Assembly (NCBI RefSeq): GCF_001613065.1
Contig: NZ_BDBQ01000052.1
Coordinates: forward strand, 59,553 to 123,552
Source of the DNA: Nocardia miyunensis NBRC 108239
Lineage (GTDB): Bacteria > Actinomycetota > Actinomycetes > Mycobacteriales > Mycobacteriaceae
Direction of reading: 5' to 3'
DNA length: 64,000 nt
The number at the start of each line of letters is the position of its first letter. The stretch's first letter is position 1. Positions 1 to 8,575 of the stretch are shown piece after piece. The notes beneath the pieces are model-generated. The model was not told the origin of the DNA. It saw nothing but the letters and a program-made list of their open reading frames with translations, and did no database searches. The position numbers were made by a program, and so were the translations under genes.

Positions 1-490
1 CGTAGCGCGCGGTGATCGGCTCACCGATGCCCCCGGCGGCCGTCTCGACCCGCACGTGGACCAGATCGTCCTCGGCGACCACCGCGCGGGCCGTATGCCC
101 GCGCAGCACCTCGGCTCCGAGCGCTCGCGCCCGGCGCTCGAAGGCGGCTTCCAGACGCGCCTGCGCTATGCCCGCTATCGGCGCGGGCTCCACCGCGGGC
201 GCGGTGATCGACAGCACGGGCATACCCGCGAACTGGAACGGAGCGCGACGCATCGCCCCCGCGTCCCGGACGATGTCGCGGGCCCGCGCGGCGGGCAGGA
301 AACCACGGCGCGCCAGCAGGGACAGCGACCGCGCGTGCACCGTCCCGGCCCGCGGGCGGTCGTCGGGCTCGGTCCGCGTCTCGACCACGAGGACCGATAT
401 CCGCTGGAGCGCGAGTTCGGCCGCCAGCAGCATGCCGACCGGTCCGCCTCCGATGATCGCGACGTCGACGCGACGTTCTCGCCTGGTCAT
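1..490 (-). CDS. FAD-dependent monooxygenase, N-terminal part (cut by window edge)
   Basis: Only the first 163 codons are in the window; the gene runs on past base 1. The protein opens with a Rossmann FAD-binding motif (VAIIGGGPVGMLLAAELAL, about residues 9-27), followed by an acidic residue ending the second strand (VVETRTEPDDRPRAGTVH). That last part is typical of the PheA/TfdB class of aromatic-ring hydroxylases (FAD_binding_3), which use NADPH and oxygen. It is divergent from the MFS/P450 pair, with a 150 bp intergenic region holding a perfect 16 bp palindrome, so the two sides are probably co-regulated. The true substrate cannot be read from the fragment. Start: ATG at 490. Confidence 0.85.
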   Translation of the reverse strand, partial: MTRRERRVDVAIIGGGPVGMLLAAELALQRISVLVVETRTEPDDRPRAGTVHARSLSLLARRGFLPAARARDIVRDAGAMRRAPFQFAGMPVLSITAPAVEPAPIAGIAQARLEAAFERRARALGAEVLRGHTARAVVAEDDLVHVRVETAAGGIGEPITARY

Positions 491-540
491 GCGGGTGCGA
501 CCTCCTGTTGCACGAGATTCCGAATCGTTGATACTAGAGA

Positions 541-556
541 TGTAGTACCTACTACA
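541..556. promoter_or_regulatory. Perfect palindromic operator in divergent promoter
   Basis: TGTAGTA-CC-TACTACA is a perfect 7 bp inverted repeat around CC, lying between the divergent monooxygenase and MFS genes. The core resembles TGGTA-CC-TACCA upstream of the ArsR gene at 3638-3649, so the nearby ArsR protein is the best candidate to bind here. A second small palindrome, GTAGCTAC, lies at 563-570. Confidence 0.6.
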
Positions 557-640
557 TATATCGTAGCTACTCGCAGATCGACCGTCCCGGGTGTTCGTCC
601 GAACGCACCCACCATGAATCCGTTCCCCAAGGAGGACCTC

Positions 641-1990
641 ATGTCGGTTGATACCGACGACGCCGCGACATCCGCGGTGGCAACGCCGAGCAGGTGGACC
701 CTTCCGGTCGTCCTCACGGCCCAATTCATCACCCCGACCGCCATCGCGGGCACCGCAATCGCGCTGCCGCACATCTCCGCCGACCTGGGCGCGAATCCCA
801 CTGCGCTGCAATGGGTCGTCAACGGCTTCAACGTCGCGTTCGCCCTGGCCACCCTGGCCTGGGGCGCGTTGAGCGATCGCGTCGGCCATCGCCGGACCTT
901 CGCCGCGGGCGCGCTGGTCGTCACGGTGGGCAGCGTGGCCAGTGCCGCGGCGCCGAACCTGCTGGTGCTGGATCTGGCGCGATTCGTCGCGGGCATCGGC
1001 GCGGCCGCGATCCTCACCGGATCCAGCTCGCTGCTGTCGAGCAGCTACGAAGGAGCCCGGCGCACACAGGCTTTCGCGATCTTCGGCACCGTCAACGGGC
1101 TCGGCCTGGCGCTGGGGCCGACCATTTCGGGACTGCTCGTCACCGCCTTGGACTGGCGCGGGGTGTTCGCCGTCCACGCGGTCATCCTGGCGATCGTGCT
1201 GGCGGGCACCCCGCTGCTGCCTGCCGCCGAACCGCCCGCCGGGCCGCGCGGGCCGATCCTGGACGTCTCGCTGCTGCGCGGCCGCGAGTTCCTCGCGATG
1301 TGCCTGGTGCCGGTCGCCGGATCGATCGGCTTCGTCACACTGCTGACCTACCTGCCCTCGGCCTTCAGCGGCCTCAAGCACCTGTCCGCGGGAACGAGCG
1401 GGCTGGTGATGCTGGCGATGACGATTCCGGTGCTGCTCGCGCCACTTGCCGTGGCGCAGTTGGTCTCCCGGATCCGGGCACTCACCGTCGGCGTCGTGGT
1501 GTACCTCAGCCTGGGCGCACTGCTGCTCGGCAACGCGGGGATACTGCTGCTGACCGCTGGGCATTCCATCGCCCTGGTGATCGTGCCGATGATCCTGCTC
1601 GGCCTCGGATTCGGGCTGCCCATCGGCCTGGTCGACGGGCATGCGCTCTCGGTCGTCCCGGCGCACCGCGCCGGAACGGCGGCCGGTCTGCTCAACTTCT
1701 TCCGGATCGGCAGCGAGGCCGTCTTCGTCGCGGGTTATGCCCTGATCCTGTCCACGATCGTCGGCACGCGGCTGCACGGCGCGGCCGCCGACGACACCGC
1801 GGCGGGCCAATTCGGCCATCCGGATGTGTATCGCAGCGCGTTCGTCGTCACCGTCGTCACAGTGATCGCGCTGCTGGCGATCCTCACCGCACTCATCGTG
1901 GCGATCCGCACCCGCGCGTCCGCCCCGACCTCCCCCGCCGGCACCCCGGCGGAGGAACTTCCGTCCTCATCCGAAGGAGCCCCATCATGA
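641..1990 (+). CDS. MFS transporter (drug/metabolite exporter)
   Basis: A 449-residue integral membrane protein of the major facilitator superfamily. The region LAWGALSDRVGHRRTF (about residues 74-89) is the conserved cytoplasmic loop 2-3 signature G-x-L-x-D-R-x-G-R/H-R. Hydrophobic segments cover nearly the whole length, consistent with a 12-14 helix exporter of the EmrB/DHA2 type. The ATG at 641 follows a strong AAGGAGG site 7 nt upstream, so longer readings of this frame are not the gene. The stop overlaps the P450 start (ATGA at 1987-1990), so the two are translationally coupled. Export of the P450 product or substrate is inferred. Confidence 0.88.
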   Translation: MSVDTDDAATSAVATPSRWTLPVVLTAQFITPTAIAGTAIALPHISADLGANPTALQWVVNGFNVAFALATLAWGALSDRVGHRRTFAAGALVVTVGSVASAAAPNLLVLDLARFVAGIGAAAILTGSSSLLSSSYEGARRTQAFAIFGTVNGLGLALGPTISGLLVTALDWRGVFAVHAVILAIVLAGTPLLPAAEPPAGPRGPILDVSLLRGREFLAMCLVPVAGSIGFVTLLTYLPSAFSGLKHLSAGTSGLVMLAMTIPVLLAPLAVAQLVSRIRALTVGVVVYLSLGALLLGNAGILLLTAGHSIALVIVPMILLGLGFGLPIGLVDGHALSVVPAHRAGTAAGLLNFFRIGSEAVFVAGYALILSTIVGTRLHGAAADDTAAGQFGHPDVYRSAFVVTVVTVIALLAILTALIVAIRTRASAPTSPAGTPAEELPSSSEGAPS

Positions 1991-3201
1991 CATCGGTGAC
2001 ACCTCCCGCCGTCCGATTCGACCTGCGCACGGTCCCCGGAATCCGGCCGCCGGACATGATCGAGCCGCTCGGGCAGCTCTCCCGCGGCGGCCTGCCGCAG
2101 GTCCGCCTGCCCAGCGGGCACGCCGCGGTGCATCTCACCCGATACGCCGACGTGTACCAGGTGCTCACCGACCTCGGTTTCGCCCGCGCGCGGACCAACA
2201 CCGAGGACGGTGCGTCCTTCCTGCCGACCACGATGCCCACCGAGATGCTGCTCAACCTCGACCATCCCGATCACGGGCGGCTCAAGGGCTTCGTCGCATC
2301 GGCCTACAGCGCGGCGGCCATGCAGCGGCGGGCGCCCAGCGTGCGGCGCGCCCTCGACACGGTGATCGCGGCGCTGGTCGAGCAGCGGCGTTCCGGGACA
2401 GCCGACCTGATGTCGACAGTGCTGGATCCGCTGACCATCGAGGTCAATATCGACTACCTCGGCATCCCCGCGTCCGATGTCGCGTACTTCCGCGGGCTGT
2501 CCCGGCAGATGCAGCTCGCCCACGACACCGATGTGCCCCAACTGGTGGCGGACTTCTGGACGCTGTACCACTACCTGGAGGACCTGGTCGCGCGGCGGCG
2601 CGAGCTGGCCCCCGGCCTGATCCTCGACCTGCTCGCACAGCGCGACGCGGTCTCGCCGCCCGTGACCGACGCCGAATACACCGCGATCTTCCTGGGGTCG
2701 CTCGTCGGCGGCGACCAGAATGTCCTGTCGGTGATCGCCAAGATCGCCTACGTGGCGCTGGCCCGGCCCGAACTGTGGGACCACCTGGCCGATCAGCCCG
2801 ACGAGATCCCCGCTGTCGTGGAGGAGTTGCTCCGCCTGCTCCCGCTGGGGCGGATCTCGACGTTCCCGAGGATCGCCACCGCGGAGGTCGTCGTCTCCGG
2901 CGGCTCGCTCCTACCGGGCGACGTGGTCTACGCCGATGCGCACAGCGCGAACCGCGATCCCGAGGTCTATCCGGATCCCTGGGTGGTGGACACGGCCCGG
3001 AAAGGCAAGCGCCACTTGCAGTTCGGTTACGGCATGCACCACTGCATGGGCGCGGCGCTGGCGCGGATGGAGATCGTGCAGACGCTCCGCGGACTCGTCG
3101 CCGAGTTCCCCGGACTGCGGCTCAGCGTCGATCCCGCCGAAATCACCTGGGACACCGGCGTTCTCGTGCACCGGCCGCTATCGTTGCCGGTCGCGTGGTG
3201 A
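1987..3201 (+). CDS. Cytochrome P450 (bacterial class, atypical I-helix)
   Basis: A 404-residue soluble P450. The heme loop FGYGMHHCMGAALARME carries the thiolate Cys353, and the ExxR motif is EELLR before the meander. The I-helix, which in most P450s reads A/G-G-x-D/E-T, is GSLVGGDQNV: the acid is kept but the proton-relay Thr is replaced by Gln. P450s without this Thr include substrate-assisted hydroxylases such as EryF and some that do unusual chemistry. It overlaps the MFS stop by 4 bp and has its ribosome site (GAAGGAG) inside that gene. No ferredoxin is adjacent, so redox partners must come from elsewhere. Confidence 0.92.
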   Translation: MTSVTPPAVRFDLRTVPGIRPPDMIEPLGQLSRGGLPQVRLPSGHAAVHLTRYADVYQVLTDLGFARARTNTEDGASFLPTTMPTEMLLNLDHPDHGRLKGFVASAYSAAAMQRRAPSVRRALDTVIAALVEQRRSGTADLMSTVLDPLTIEVNIDYLGIPASDVAYFRGLSRQMQLAHDTDVPQLVADFWTLYHYLEDLVARRRELAPGLILDLLAQRDAVSPPVTDAEYTAIFLGSLVGGDQNVLSVIAKIAYVALARPELWDHLADQPDEIPAVVEELLRLLPLGRISTFPRIATAEVVVSGGSLLPGDVVYADAHSANRDPEVYPDPWVVDTARKGKRHLQFGYGMHHCMGAALARMEIVQTLRGLVAEFPGLRLSVDPAEITWDTGVLVHRPLSLPVAW

Positions 3202-3205
3202 CCGG

Positions 3206-3224
3206 CGGGACAGGTTCGGTCCCG
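3206..3224. terminator. Possible hairpin between convergent genes
   Basis: CGGGAC and GTCCCG arms enclose a 7-base loop in the 51 bp between the P450 stop and the convergent ArsR stop. There is no T-run, as is common in actinobacteria, so the call is weak. Confidence 0.35.
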
Positions 3225-3252
3225 AAGGCGCGCGGGCGGGGCTAGGGCCTCC

Positions 3253-3588
3253 TCACGCGCTCCGCGCCCTGGCCGCACCGTCGGCGGCCAGGATCGCGTC
3301 CAGCAAACCGGGGAAGGCGCGGTCCATGTCGTCGCGGCGCAGCCGGGTCATCCGGCCGTTGCCGACGTCGCGCTGCCAGATCAGCCCCGCGTTGCGCAGC
3401 ACGCGAAAGTGATGCGTCCGGGTCGACGTCGCCCACGGCAGCCCGAACACACTGCAGAACTGCTCGGTTCCCGGCGGCTCCGCGGCGAGCTGCGCGATGA
3501 CACTGCGGCGGTTCTTGTCCGACAGCGCATGCAGCACCGCCGACAGATCGAACTCGTCGATGTCCGGATGCTCGTCCACCTGGGCCAC
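3253..3588 (-). CDS. ArsR-family transcriptional regulator
   Basis: A 111-residue winged-helix protein: LSAVLHALSDKNRRSVIAQL is the typical ArsR first helix pair, and STRTHHFRVLRNAGLI is the recognition helix with the L-x-x-A-G-L/I signature. No clear metal-binding Cys cluster is present (one Cys, in QFCSVFG), so it is probably not a metal sensor but one of the small-molecule ArsR types. The GTG at 3588 lies 9 nt after GGAAAGG; a GTG at 3597 would be too close to that site. It is convergent with the P450. A TGGTA-CC-TACCA palindrome lies just upstream, and a similar site upstream of the MFS gene suggests it controls itself and the exporter/P450/monooxygenase genes. Confidence 0.87.
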   Translation of the reverse strand: MAQVDEHPDIDEFDLSAVLHALSDKNRRSVIAQLAAEPPGTEQFCSVFGLPWATSTRTHHFRVLRNAGLIWQRDVGNGRMTRLRRDDMDRAFPGLLDAILAADGAARARSA

Positions 3589-3620
3589 CGCAACCACCCT
3601 TTCCGCCCGTCAGGAATCGT

Positions 3621-3649
3621 CCATGGTACTAAGACCATGGTACCTACCA
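3621..3649. promoter_or_regulatory. Putative ArsR operator (direct repeat plus palindrome)
   Basis: CCATGGTAC occurs twice (3621-3629 and 3635-3643), 14 bp apart, and the second copy merges into the perfect palindrome TGGTACCTACCA (3638-3649). It lies about 35-60 bp upstream of the ArsR start. The core GTACCTAC is shared with the operator at 541-556. Confidence 0.55.
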
Positions 3650-3655
3650 CCGATT

Positions 3656-4501
3656 TCAGGCGAGCCGGGTGATCTCCACGATCACGTCCAGATCGGTGGA
3701 ACGGCCGCCGTGGAATATTCCCTTCAGCGGCGGGACGTCGGCGTAATCGCGGCCGACGCCGACGGAGATGTGCTGTTCATCGATGTCGGTGGCATTGGTG
3801 GGATCGTAGCCCCACCAGGTTCCGGTGAACGCCTCGATCCACGCGTGACTCTGGCCCGCGACGGTTTCGCCGATCCCGGCATCCGGCTCCGGATGCAGGT
3901 AGCCCGAGACGTAGCGGCAGGGAATTCCCATGGCGCGCAACAACAGCAAGCTCAGATGGGCATAGTCCTGACAGACGCCCTTGCGGTCCGACCAGGCCTG
4001 CACCGCGGAGGTGTGCACCGAGGTGGTGCCGGGGACGTAGGTCATCCGCGAATGCACCCACTCGGCCACGCGCCGGACCGCCTCGCCCGGATCCACACCG
4101 CGAGAGAGGTTTTCGGCGACATCGGCCAATTCGCCGTCGGCGGGGACGTGCTGGGTGGGCACGAGGAATTCGGCGTAGCGGTCGAGGTTCTCATCAGAAC
4201 GCAGTTCGTCCCAGGACAATTGGGCCCCGGAAGGAGTCGCGCCGGACTCCGTCTCCACCACCGACAGTCCGGTCACCTCCAGGGCCGAGTGCGGTACATG
4301 CAGGTCGAAGGCGGTGACCGCGCTACCCCAGTAGTCCATGTAGCGGTACGGACGAGTCGCGGGAGTGGTCTCGACCCTGTTCAGGATCACGTTCTGCCGG
4401 CCGTCGGTCAGCGGCGTGAGCCTGGCCTCGTTGAAGGAGCGGGTGACCGCGTCGTCGTAGGCGAATCCCGTGGTGTGGACCACCCTCATACGCCAGCCCA
4501 T
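3656..4501 (-). CDS. Transglutaminase-like family protein
   Basis: A 281-residue cytoplasmic protein with the bacterial transglutaminase-like N-terminal domain followed by a papain-fold core. The catalytic triad is visible: Cys in KGVCQDYAHL, His in GQSHAWIEAF and Asp in WWGYDPTNAT. The C-terminal stretch around GVGRDYADVPPLKG is characteristic of the family found with ATP-grasp and alpha-E partners (mycobacterial equivalents Rv2409c-Rv2411c). The ATG at 4501 follows GAGAGGAAC. It is the last gene of a three-gene operon, 13 bp after the alpha-E gene. The trio has been proposed to form or remodel peptide/isopeptide bonds, but its biochemistry is not settled. Confidence 0.88.
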   Translation of the reverse strand: MGWRMRVVHTTGFAYDDAVTRSFNEARLTPLTDGRQNVILNRVETTPATRPYRYMDYWGSAVTAFDLHVPHSALEVTGLSVVETESGATPSGAQLSWDELRSDENLDRYAEFLVPTQHVPADGELADVAENLSRGVDPGEAVRRVAEWVHSRMTYVPGTTSVHTSAVQAWSDRKGVCQDYAHLSLLLLRAMGIPCRYVSGYLHPEPDAGIGETVAGQSHAWIEAFTGTWWGYDPTNATDIDEQHISVGVGRDYADVPPLKGIFHGGRSTDLDVIVEITRLA

Positions 4502-4514
4502 GGCTGTTCCTCTC

Positions 4515-5489
4515 TCACAGTTCTCCGTCCACCACCTCGGTGGGGCCGAAGTGGTGGCGCGCGTCGGTCCAGGCGACCCACGGCGCGGCGTGGAAATACT
4601 GCAGGGCGATGGCCTCGTTGACGTCCCGGCAGGTCTGCTGGAGGTCGGCCAGGCGGGTCTGCAAGGCCTCGAGAAGTACTCCGGGAGCGAGGAATTCGAG
4701 TTCACTGCGAGCCCGGCCGAGCAGGCGCTGCGCCTCGTTGCGCGCCACGATCCGGGCGCCGGGAACCTGGTCCAGTTCCTGGAGATAGATCTCGGCCAAC
4801 TGCACCGAATGGAACACCGAACGCGGGAAGAGCCGGTCCAGCACGATGAACTCGGCCACCAGATGGGCATCCAGCACTCCGCGATGAGTGCGCAGATAGG
4901 CGTCGTGCGCCCCGGCCGAACGCAGTACGCTCACCCAGGCGGGCGAGTTGCTCGGTTCGCCGCCGCGCGAAAGCAGCAGGCGCACAGTCATATCCACGCG
5001 CTCGAGCAGACGTCCGAGCAGCAGGAAGCGGTAGCCGTCATCGCGGCTGAGGGTGGACTCGGCTTGACCGGCGAACATCGCCGCGCGGTCCTCGACGTAG
5101 CGGAAGAACTCGTAGGGTCCCAGATCCCGGGCCGCGCGCACCGCGCCACCGAGCCCGTTGTAGGCGGTGTTCAGGCACTCCCACAGTTCGGCCGAGGTCG
5201 CCTCCCGCGCGCCCCGGGCGTTCTCCCGCGCGGCCGAGATGGACGAGACGATCGAGGCCGGTTGCCGGCTGTCGAAGGCCACCAGTTCGGTGACCGACCA
5301 GACGTCCAACTGGCCACCGGGCGGGGCGATTCCCAATACCCGCAACAACTTTCGCGCCGCCCGGTCGGGATCGACGGTGACGTCCTCGAGCAGTTGATGC
5401 ACCGTCACGTCGAGGATCCGCGCGGTGTCGTCGGCCCTTTCGACATAGCGCCCGATCCAGAACAGTGATTCCGCGTTCCGCGCCAGCAT
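4515..5489 (-). CDS. Alpha-E domain-containing protein
   Basis: A 324-residue mostly helical protein beginning LARNAESLFWIGRYVERADDTARILD, the signature of the alpha-E superfamily (DUF403). Members are nearly always encoded between a circularly permuted ATP-grasp protein and a transglutaminase, as here. The ATG at 5489 is preferred over the GTG directly before it because GGAGG lies 5 nt upstream. It is 9 bp downstream of the ATP-grasp stop and 13 bp upstream of the transglutaminase start. The role is unknown; it is thought to act with its two partners in a ligation/peptidase cycle. Confidence 0.88.
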   Translation of the reverse strand: MLARNAESLFWIGRYVERADDTARILDVTVHQLLEDVTVDPDRAARKLLRVLGIAPPGGQLDVWSVTELVAFDSRQPASIVSSISAARENARGAREATSAELWECLNTAYNGLGGAVRAARDLGPYEFFRYVEDRAAMFAGQAESTLSRDDGYRFLLLGRLLERVDMTVRLLLSRGGEPSNSPAWVSVLRSAGAHDAYLRTHRGVLDAHLVAEFIVLDRLFPRSVFHSVQLAEIYLQELDQVPGARIVARNEAQRLLGRARSELEFLAPGVLLEALQTRLADLQQTCRDVNEAIALQYFHAAPWVAWTDARHHFGPTEVVDGEL

Positions 5490-5498
5490 CACAACCTC

Positions 5499-7094
5499 CT
5501 ACTGCTGTTGCTGTTGCTGTTGAGACTGGGTGAGCGACAGCGTGCGGCTCTGATCGGTGTGATCGGTGGCGGCCGGTTCACTCACCAGTTCGGCGGTGGC
5601 CTCCTCCTCCCGCTCGCCGAGCGTGCGCGAGGCCAGGACCCAGGTGTCCTTACTGCCGCCGCCCTGAGAAGAATTCACCACGAGCGAGCCCTCCGGCAGC
5701 GCGACCCGGGTCAGGCCGCCGGGCAGCACCCACACCCCATCACCCTCGTTGACCGCGAACGGCCGCAGATCCACATGTCTGGCGGACAGCCCGTCGCCGA
5801 TCTTGGTCGGCACCGTGGACAGCTGCACCACCGGCTGGGCGATCCAATTGCGCGGCTCGGCCCGGACCTTGCCGCGGATGGTCTCGAGTTCCTCCGGCGA
5901 GGCGTCCGGCCCGAAGACGATGCCGTATCCGCCGGAGCCCTCCACCGGTTTGATCACCAGCTCATCGATGCGGTCCAGGACCTCCTCGCGTTCGTCGTCG
6001 AGCCAGCAGCGGAAGGTGTCCACATTCGGGATCGACGGGCTCTCGCCGAGGTAGTAGTCGATCATGGCAGGGACGTAGGTGTAGACCAGTTTGTCGTCGG
6101 CGACACCGTTGCCGACCGCGCTCGAGATCACCACGTTGCCCGCGCGCGCCGCGTTCAGGATTCCCGCGACGCCCAGGACCGAATCCGGATTGAAATGCAT
6201 GGGATCGAGGAAATCGTCGTCGATACGCCGGTACACCACGTCGACCTGACGTTCACCGTGCGTGGTGCGCAGGTAGACGACGTTGTCGCGGCAGAACAGA
6301 TCCCGGCCCTCGACCAGTTCCACCCCCATCTGCCGGGCCAGCAGCGAATGCTCGAAGTAGGCGGAGTTGAACACACCGGGCGTGAGCACCACGACGGTCG
6401 GATCCGCGGCATTGGTGGCCGCCGAGGCGCGCAACGCCCGCAGCAGATGACTCGGATAGTCGCCCACCGGACGCACCCGGTGCGAGGCGAACAGATCCGG
6501 GAACACCCGCGCCATCGTGCGACGGTTCTCCATCACGTACGACACCCCGGACGGTGCGCGCAGGTTGTCCTCGAGCACCCGGAACACACCGCGTTCGTCC
6601 CGCACCACATCGATTCCGGCGACATGGATGCGCACCCCGTTGGGCGGGACGATGCCGACCGCCTCGCGGTGGAAGTTCGGGCAGCTGGTGATGATCCGCC
6701 GCGGGATCACCCGGTCGCGCAGAATATTCTGCTCGCCGTAGATATCGGCCAGGAACATCTCCAGAGCCCTGACCCGCTGCCGGAACCCCTCCTCCAGTCG
6801 CGCCCACTCCCCGGCCGCGATCACCCGGGGCACCAGATCCAGCGGGAACGGCCGCTCCTGCCCGGACAGGGAGAACGTGATGCCCTGGTCGATGAACGCC
6901 CGGCCGAGCGCATCCGAGCGCGCGGCCAGCTCGCCGGTGCCCATTCGAACCAGAGCCTTGTGAATTCCCCTGTAGGGCTGACGAATCCGTCCCACCGGAT
7001 CGAACATCTCATCGTGTGCGGCCGGGTGATGGTCGACGTGGTAGCCATCGAAAATCCCCGGAGGATAGTGCATGGACTCGGCGACCGCTGTCAT
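5499..7094 (-). CDS. Circularly permuted type 2 ATP-grasp protein
   Basis: About 531 residues. The N-terminal part (YRGIHKALVRMGTGELAAR, then QRVRALEMFLADIYGEQNILRDRVIP) and the middle (ENLRAPSGVSYVMENRR) are signatures of the DUF404/DUF407 circularly permuted ATP-grasp family. ELVIKPVEGSGGYGIVFGP (about residues 397-415) is the phosphate-binding region. Such proteins probably activate a carboxylate and ligate it to an amine. It is the first gene of the trio with alpha-E and transglutaminase. The ATG at 7094 is chosen because family homology begins just after it; MHYPPGIF a few codons later is an alternative. The C-terminus ends in seven glutamines encoded by a CTG/TTG-type repeat, which is unusual. 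Confidence 0.88.
   Translation of the reverse strand: MTAVAESMHYPPGIFDGYHVDHHPAAHDEMFDPVGRIRQPYRGIHKALVRMGTGELAARSDALGRAFIDQGITFSLSGQERPFPLDLVPRVIAAGEWARLEEGFRQRVRALEMFLADIYGEQNILRDRVIPRRIITSCPNFHREAVGIVPPNGVRIHVAGIDVVRDERGVFRVLEDNLRAPSGVSYVMENRRTMARVFPDLFASHRVRPVGDYPSHLLRALRASAATNAADPTVVVLTPGVFNSAYFEHSLLARQMGVELVEGRDLFCRDNVVYLRTTHGERQVDVVYRRIDDDFLDPMHFNPDSVLGVAGILNAARAGNVVISSAVGNGVADDKLVYTYVPAMIDYYLGESPSIPNVDTFRCWLDDEREEVLDRIDELVIKPVEGSGGYGIVFGPDASPEELETIRGKVRAEPRNWIAQPVVQLSTVPTKIGDGLSARHVDLRPFAVNEGDGVWVLPGGLTRVALPEGSLVVNSSQGGGSKDTWVLASRTLGEREEEATAELVSEPAATDHTDQSRTLSLTQSQQQQQQQ
5502..5522 (-). repeat. Hexanucleotide repeat encoding a C-terminal poly-Gln tail
   Basis: On the minus strand alternating CAA and CAG codons make seven glutamines directly before the TAG stop of the ATP-grasp gene. 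The tract is a simple-sequence repeat that could vary in length by slippage in units of two residues without shifting the frame. Confidence 0.75.
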
Positions 7095-7386
7095 TGTCCG
7101 ATGGTCCCGCATCGCACGGTCGGAGCGTCGTTCCGCAGGTAAAATTTTCGAACCAACCGTGTTTCGCCGCAAACGTTTCCGGCACCGGGAGCCGTCCGAC
7201 TCCTGCGGCGACCGCGGGCCGGTTCGGCGACGCACGCGGGGACCATGTCGAGGACACGCAGATTCTCAGGCGGCCAACGGGATTGCCGCCGAACTGCCCG
7301 TGGAGCCGGCCCCGGACTCCTCCCCGGGTGCGTCATCGACGTCGGGACCGCGATCGCCTCACCGGGGCCGGGCCCTCAGGCGCGGC
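7095..7386. other. Intergenic region without a gene (292 bp)
   Basis: It lies between the thiolase-like stop and the ATP-grasp start, both on the minus strand. It should hold the promoter of the ATP-grasp operon. A short AT-rich patch (AAAATTTTCG near 7141) is the only notable element; no reading frame here has convincing protein features. Confidence 0.5.
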
Positions 7387-8562
7387 TCACAGCACCGCCT
7401 CCGAGCCGAAGACGGTCGCGCTCACCAGCGGCGCCATCGGGCCGCCGAGCAGCAGCGAAATATCCGCGCCCGCAACCTGATTCGTCGAGGTGCCCCGGAT
7501 CTGGCGCACCGCCTCCACCGCCAGGCCGATGCCGTGCACGAACCCTTCGGCGATATTGCCGCCGGAGGTGTTGACCGGCAGCTTCCCGTCCGGGGCCCGC
7601 AAGTTGGCCACGGTCATGAACTCACCGGCCGCGGCGCCGGTCGGGCAGAGCCCGACGTCGATCAGCGAGGCGACCGCGGGCCCGGTGAAGTTCTCGTACA
7701 CCTGCACCACGTCGACCTCACCCGCCTTGATCCCGGCGGAGTCCCACATCCGCGACACCAGCGCCGGATGGAATCCCGCGCTCGTGTACGCCTCCTCGTT
7801 CTCCAGTTGCTCACCCCAGTCCGGCCCCGCGCCCTGCACCCCGGACAGCACATACGCGGGCGCATGCGCGAACTGCTTCGCCCGCTCCGCCGACACCACG
7901 AGAAGTGCGCTGGCGCCGTCGTTCTCGCGCGAGCAGTCGTAGAGCCGCAACGGTTCGGCTATCCAGCGTGAATCCGCGTACACCCCGGATTTCAACGGCT
8001 TGCCGTACGCGGCCGCGTCAGGATTGCGCTGAGCATGCAGATACGAGACCTCGGTGAGCGCCTCCAGCGCCGAGCGCGGGACGCCGTCCGCCTCCAGCAA
8101 CCGCTGCGTACGCAGGGCGCAGATCTGCGCGGGCGACACGATTCCGTGGGCGGTGAGCAGCGGCTGGAAATGGTCCTTGCCGTAGCTGCGCCGCCCGTCG
8201 TCGGCTTCGGTGATACCGCGGTACACCGCGACGCATTCGGCCTGTCCGGTCGCCACCGCGGCGGCCGCCGCGTTGATCGCCGCCGCGATGCCACCGCCGC
8301 CACCGCCCCAGACCATCGTCGACCAGCGGAGCTCCCGAATGCCGAGCGCGGCGCCCACCCCGACGCCTTCGCTGTGGTCGTTGGCGTAGGAGACGAAGCC
8401 GTCGATGGCCCGCGGGTCCGCGCCCGCGTCCTCGCACGCGGCGAGGATCGCCTTCAGCACGAGCGTCAGCACGGAATCCTCGCTGGTGTTCCGTTTGTGG
8501 TAGCGCGGGCTGCCGATGCCGACAACAGCCGCGGCGCCCCGGAATCCTTGTCCTGCGGTCAT
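7387..8562 (-). CDS. Thiolase-fold lipid-transfer protein (Ltp/aldolase-like)
   Basis: A 391-residue thiolase-superfamily protein. The usual nucleophilic Cys is absent: the corresponding region reads STMVWGGGGGGIAAAINAA. The C-terminal half keeps YENFTGPAVASL and LPVNTSGGNIAEGFVHG, as in SCP-x/Ltp proteins. Ltp2-type members work with a DUF35 partner as retro-aldolases that shorten the side chains of steroid-CoA esters; here a DUF35 protein is directly upstream. The gene is the third of a Rieske-DUF35-thiolase operon, 13 bp after DUF35. A role in carbon-carbon cleavage of a CoA ester is inferred from family and context; the substrate is unknown. Confidence 0.85.
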   Translation of the reverse strand: MTAGQGFRGAAAVVGIGSPRYHKRNTSEDSVLTLVLKAILAACEDAGADPRAIDGFVSYANDHSEGVGVGAALGIRELRWSTMVWGGGGGGIAAAINAAAAAVATGQAECVAVYRGITEADDGRRSYGKDHFQPLLTAHGIVSPAQICALRTQRLLEADGVPRSALEALTEVSYLHAQRNPDAAAYGKPLKSGVYADSRWIAEPLRLYDCSRENDGASALLVVSAERAKQFAHAPAYVLSGVQGAGPDWGEQLENEEAYTSAGFHPALVSRMWDSAGIKAGEVDVVQVYENFTGPAVASLIDVGLCPTGAAAGEFMTVANLRAPDGKLPVNTSGGNIAEGFVHGIGLAVEAVRQIRGTSTNQVAGADISLLLGGPMAPLVSATVFGSEAVL

Positions 8563-8575
8563 TTCCGTCCCGTCC

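Noticed and set aside
5508..7142. Open frame on the plus strand opposite the ATP-grasp gene
   Set aside because: Arg/His/Asp-rich translation without family features; the minus strand encodes a well-conserved protein.
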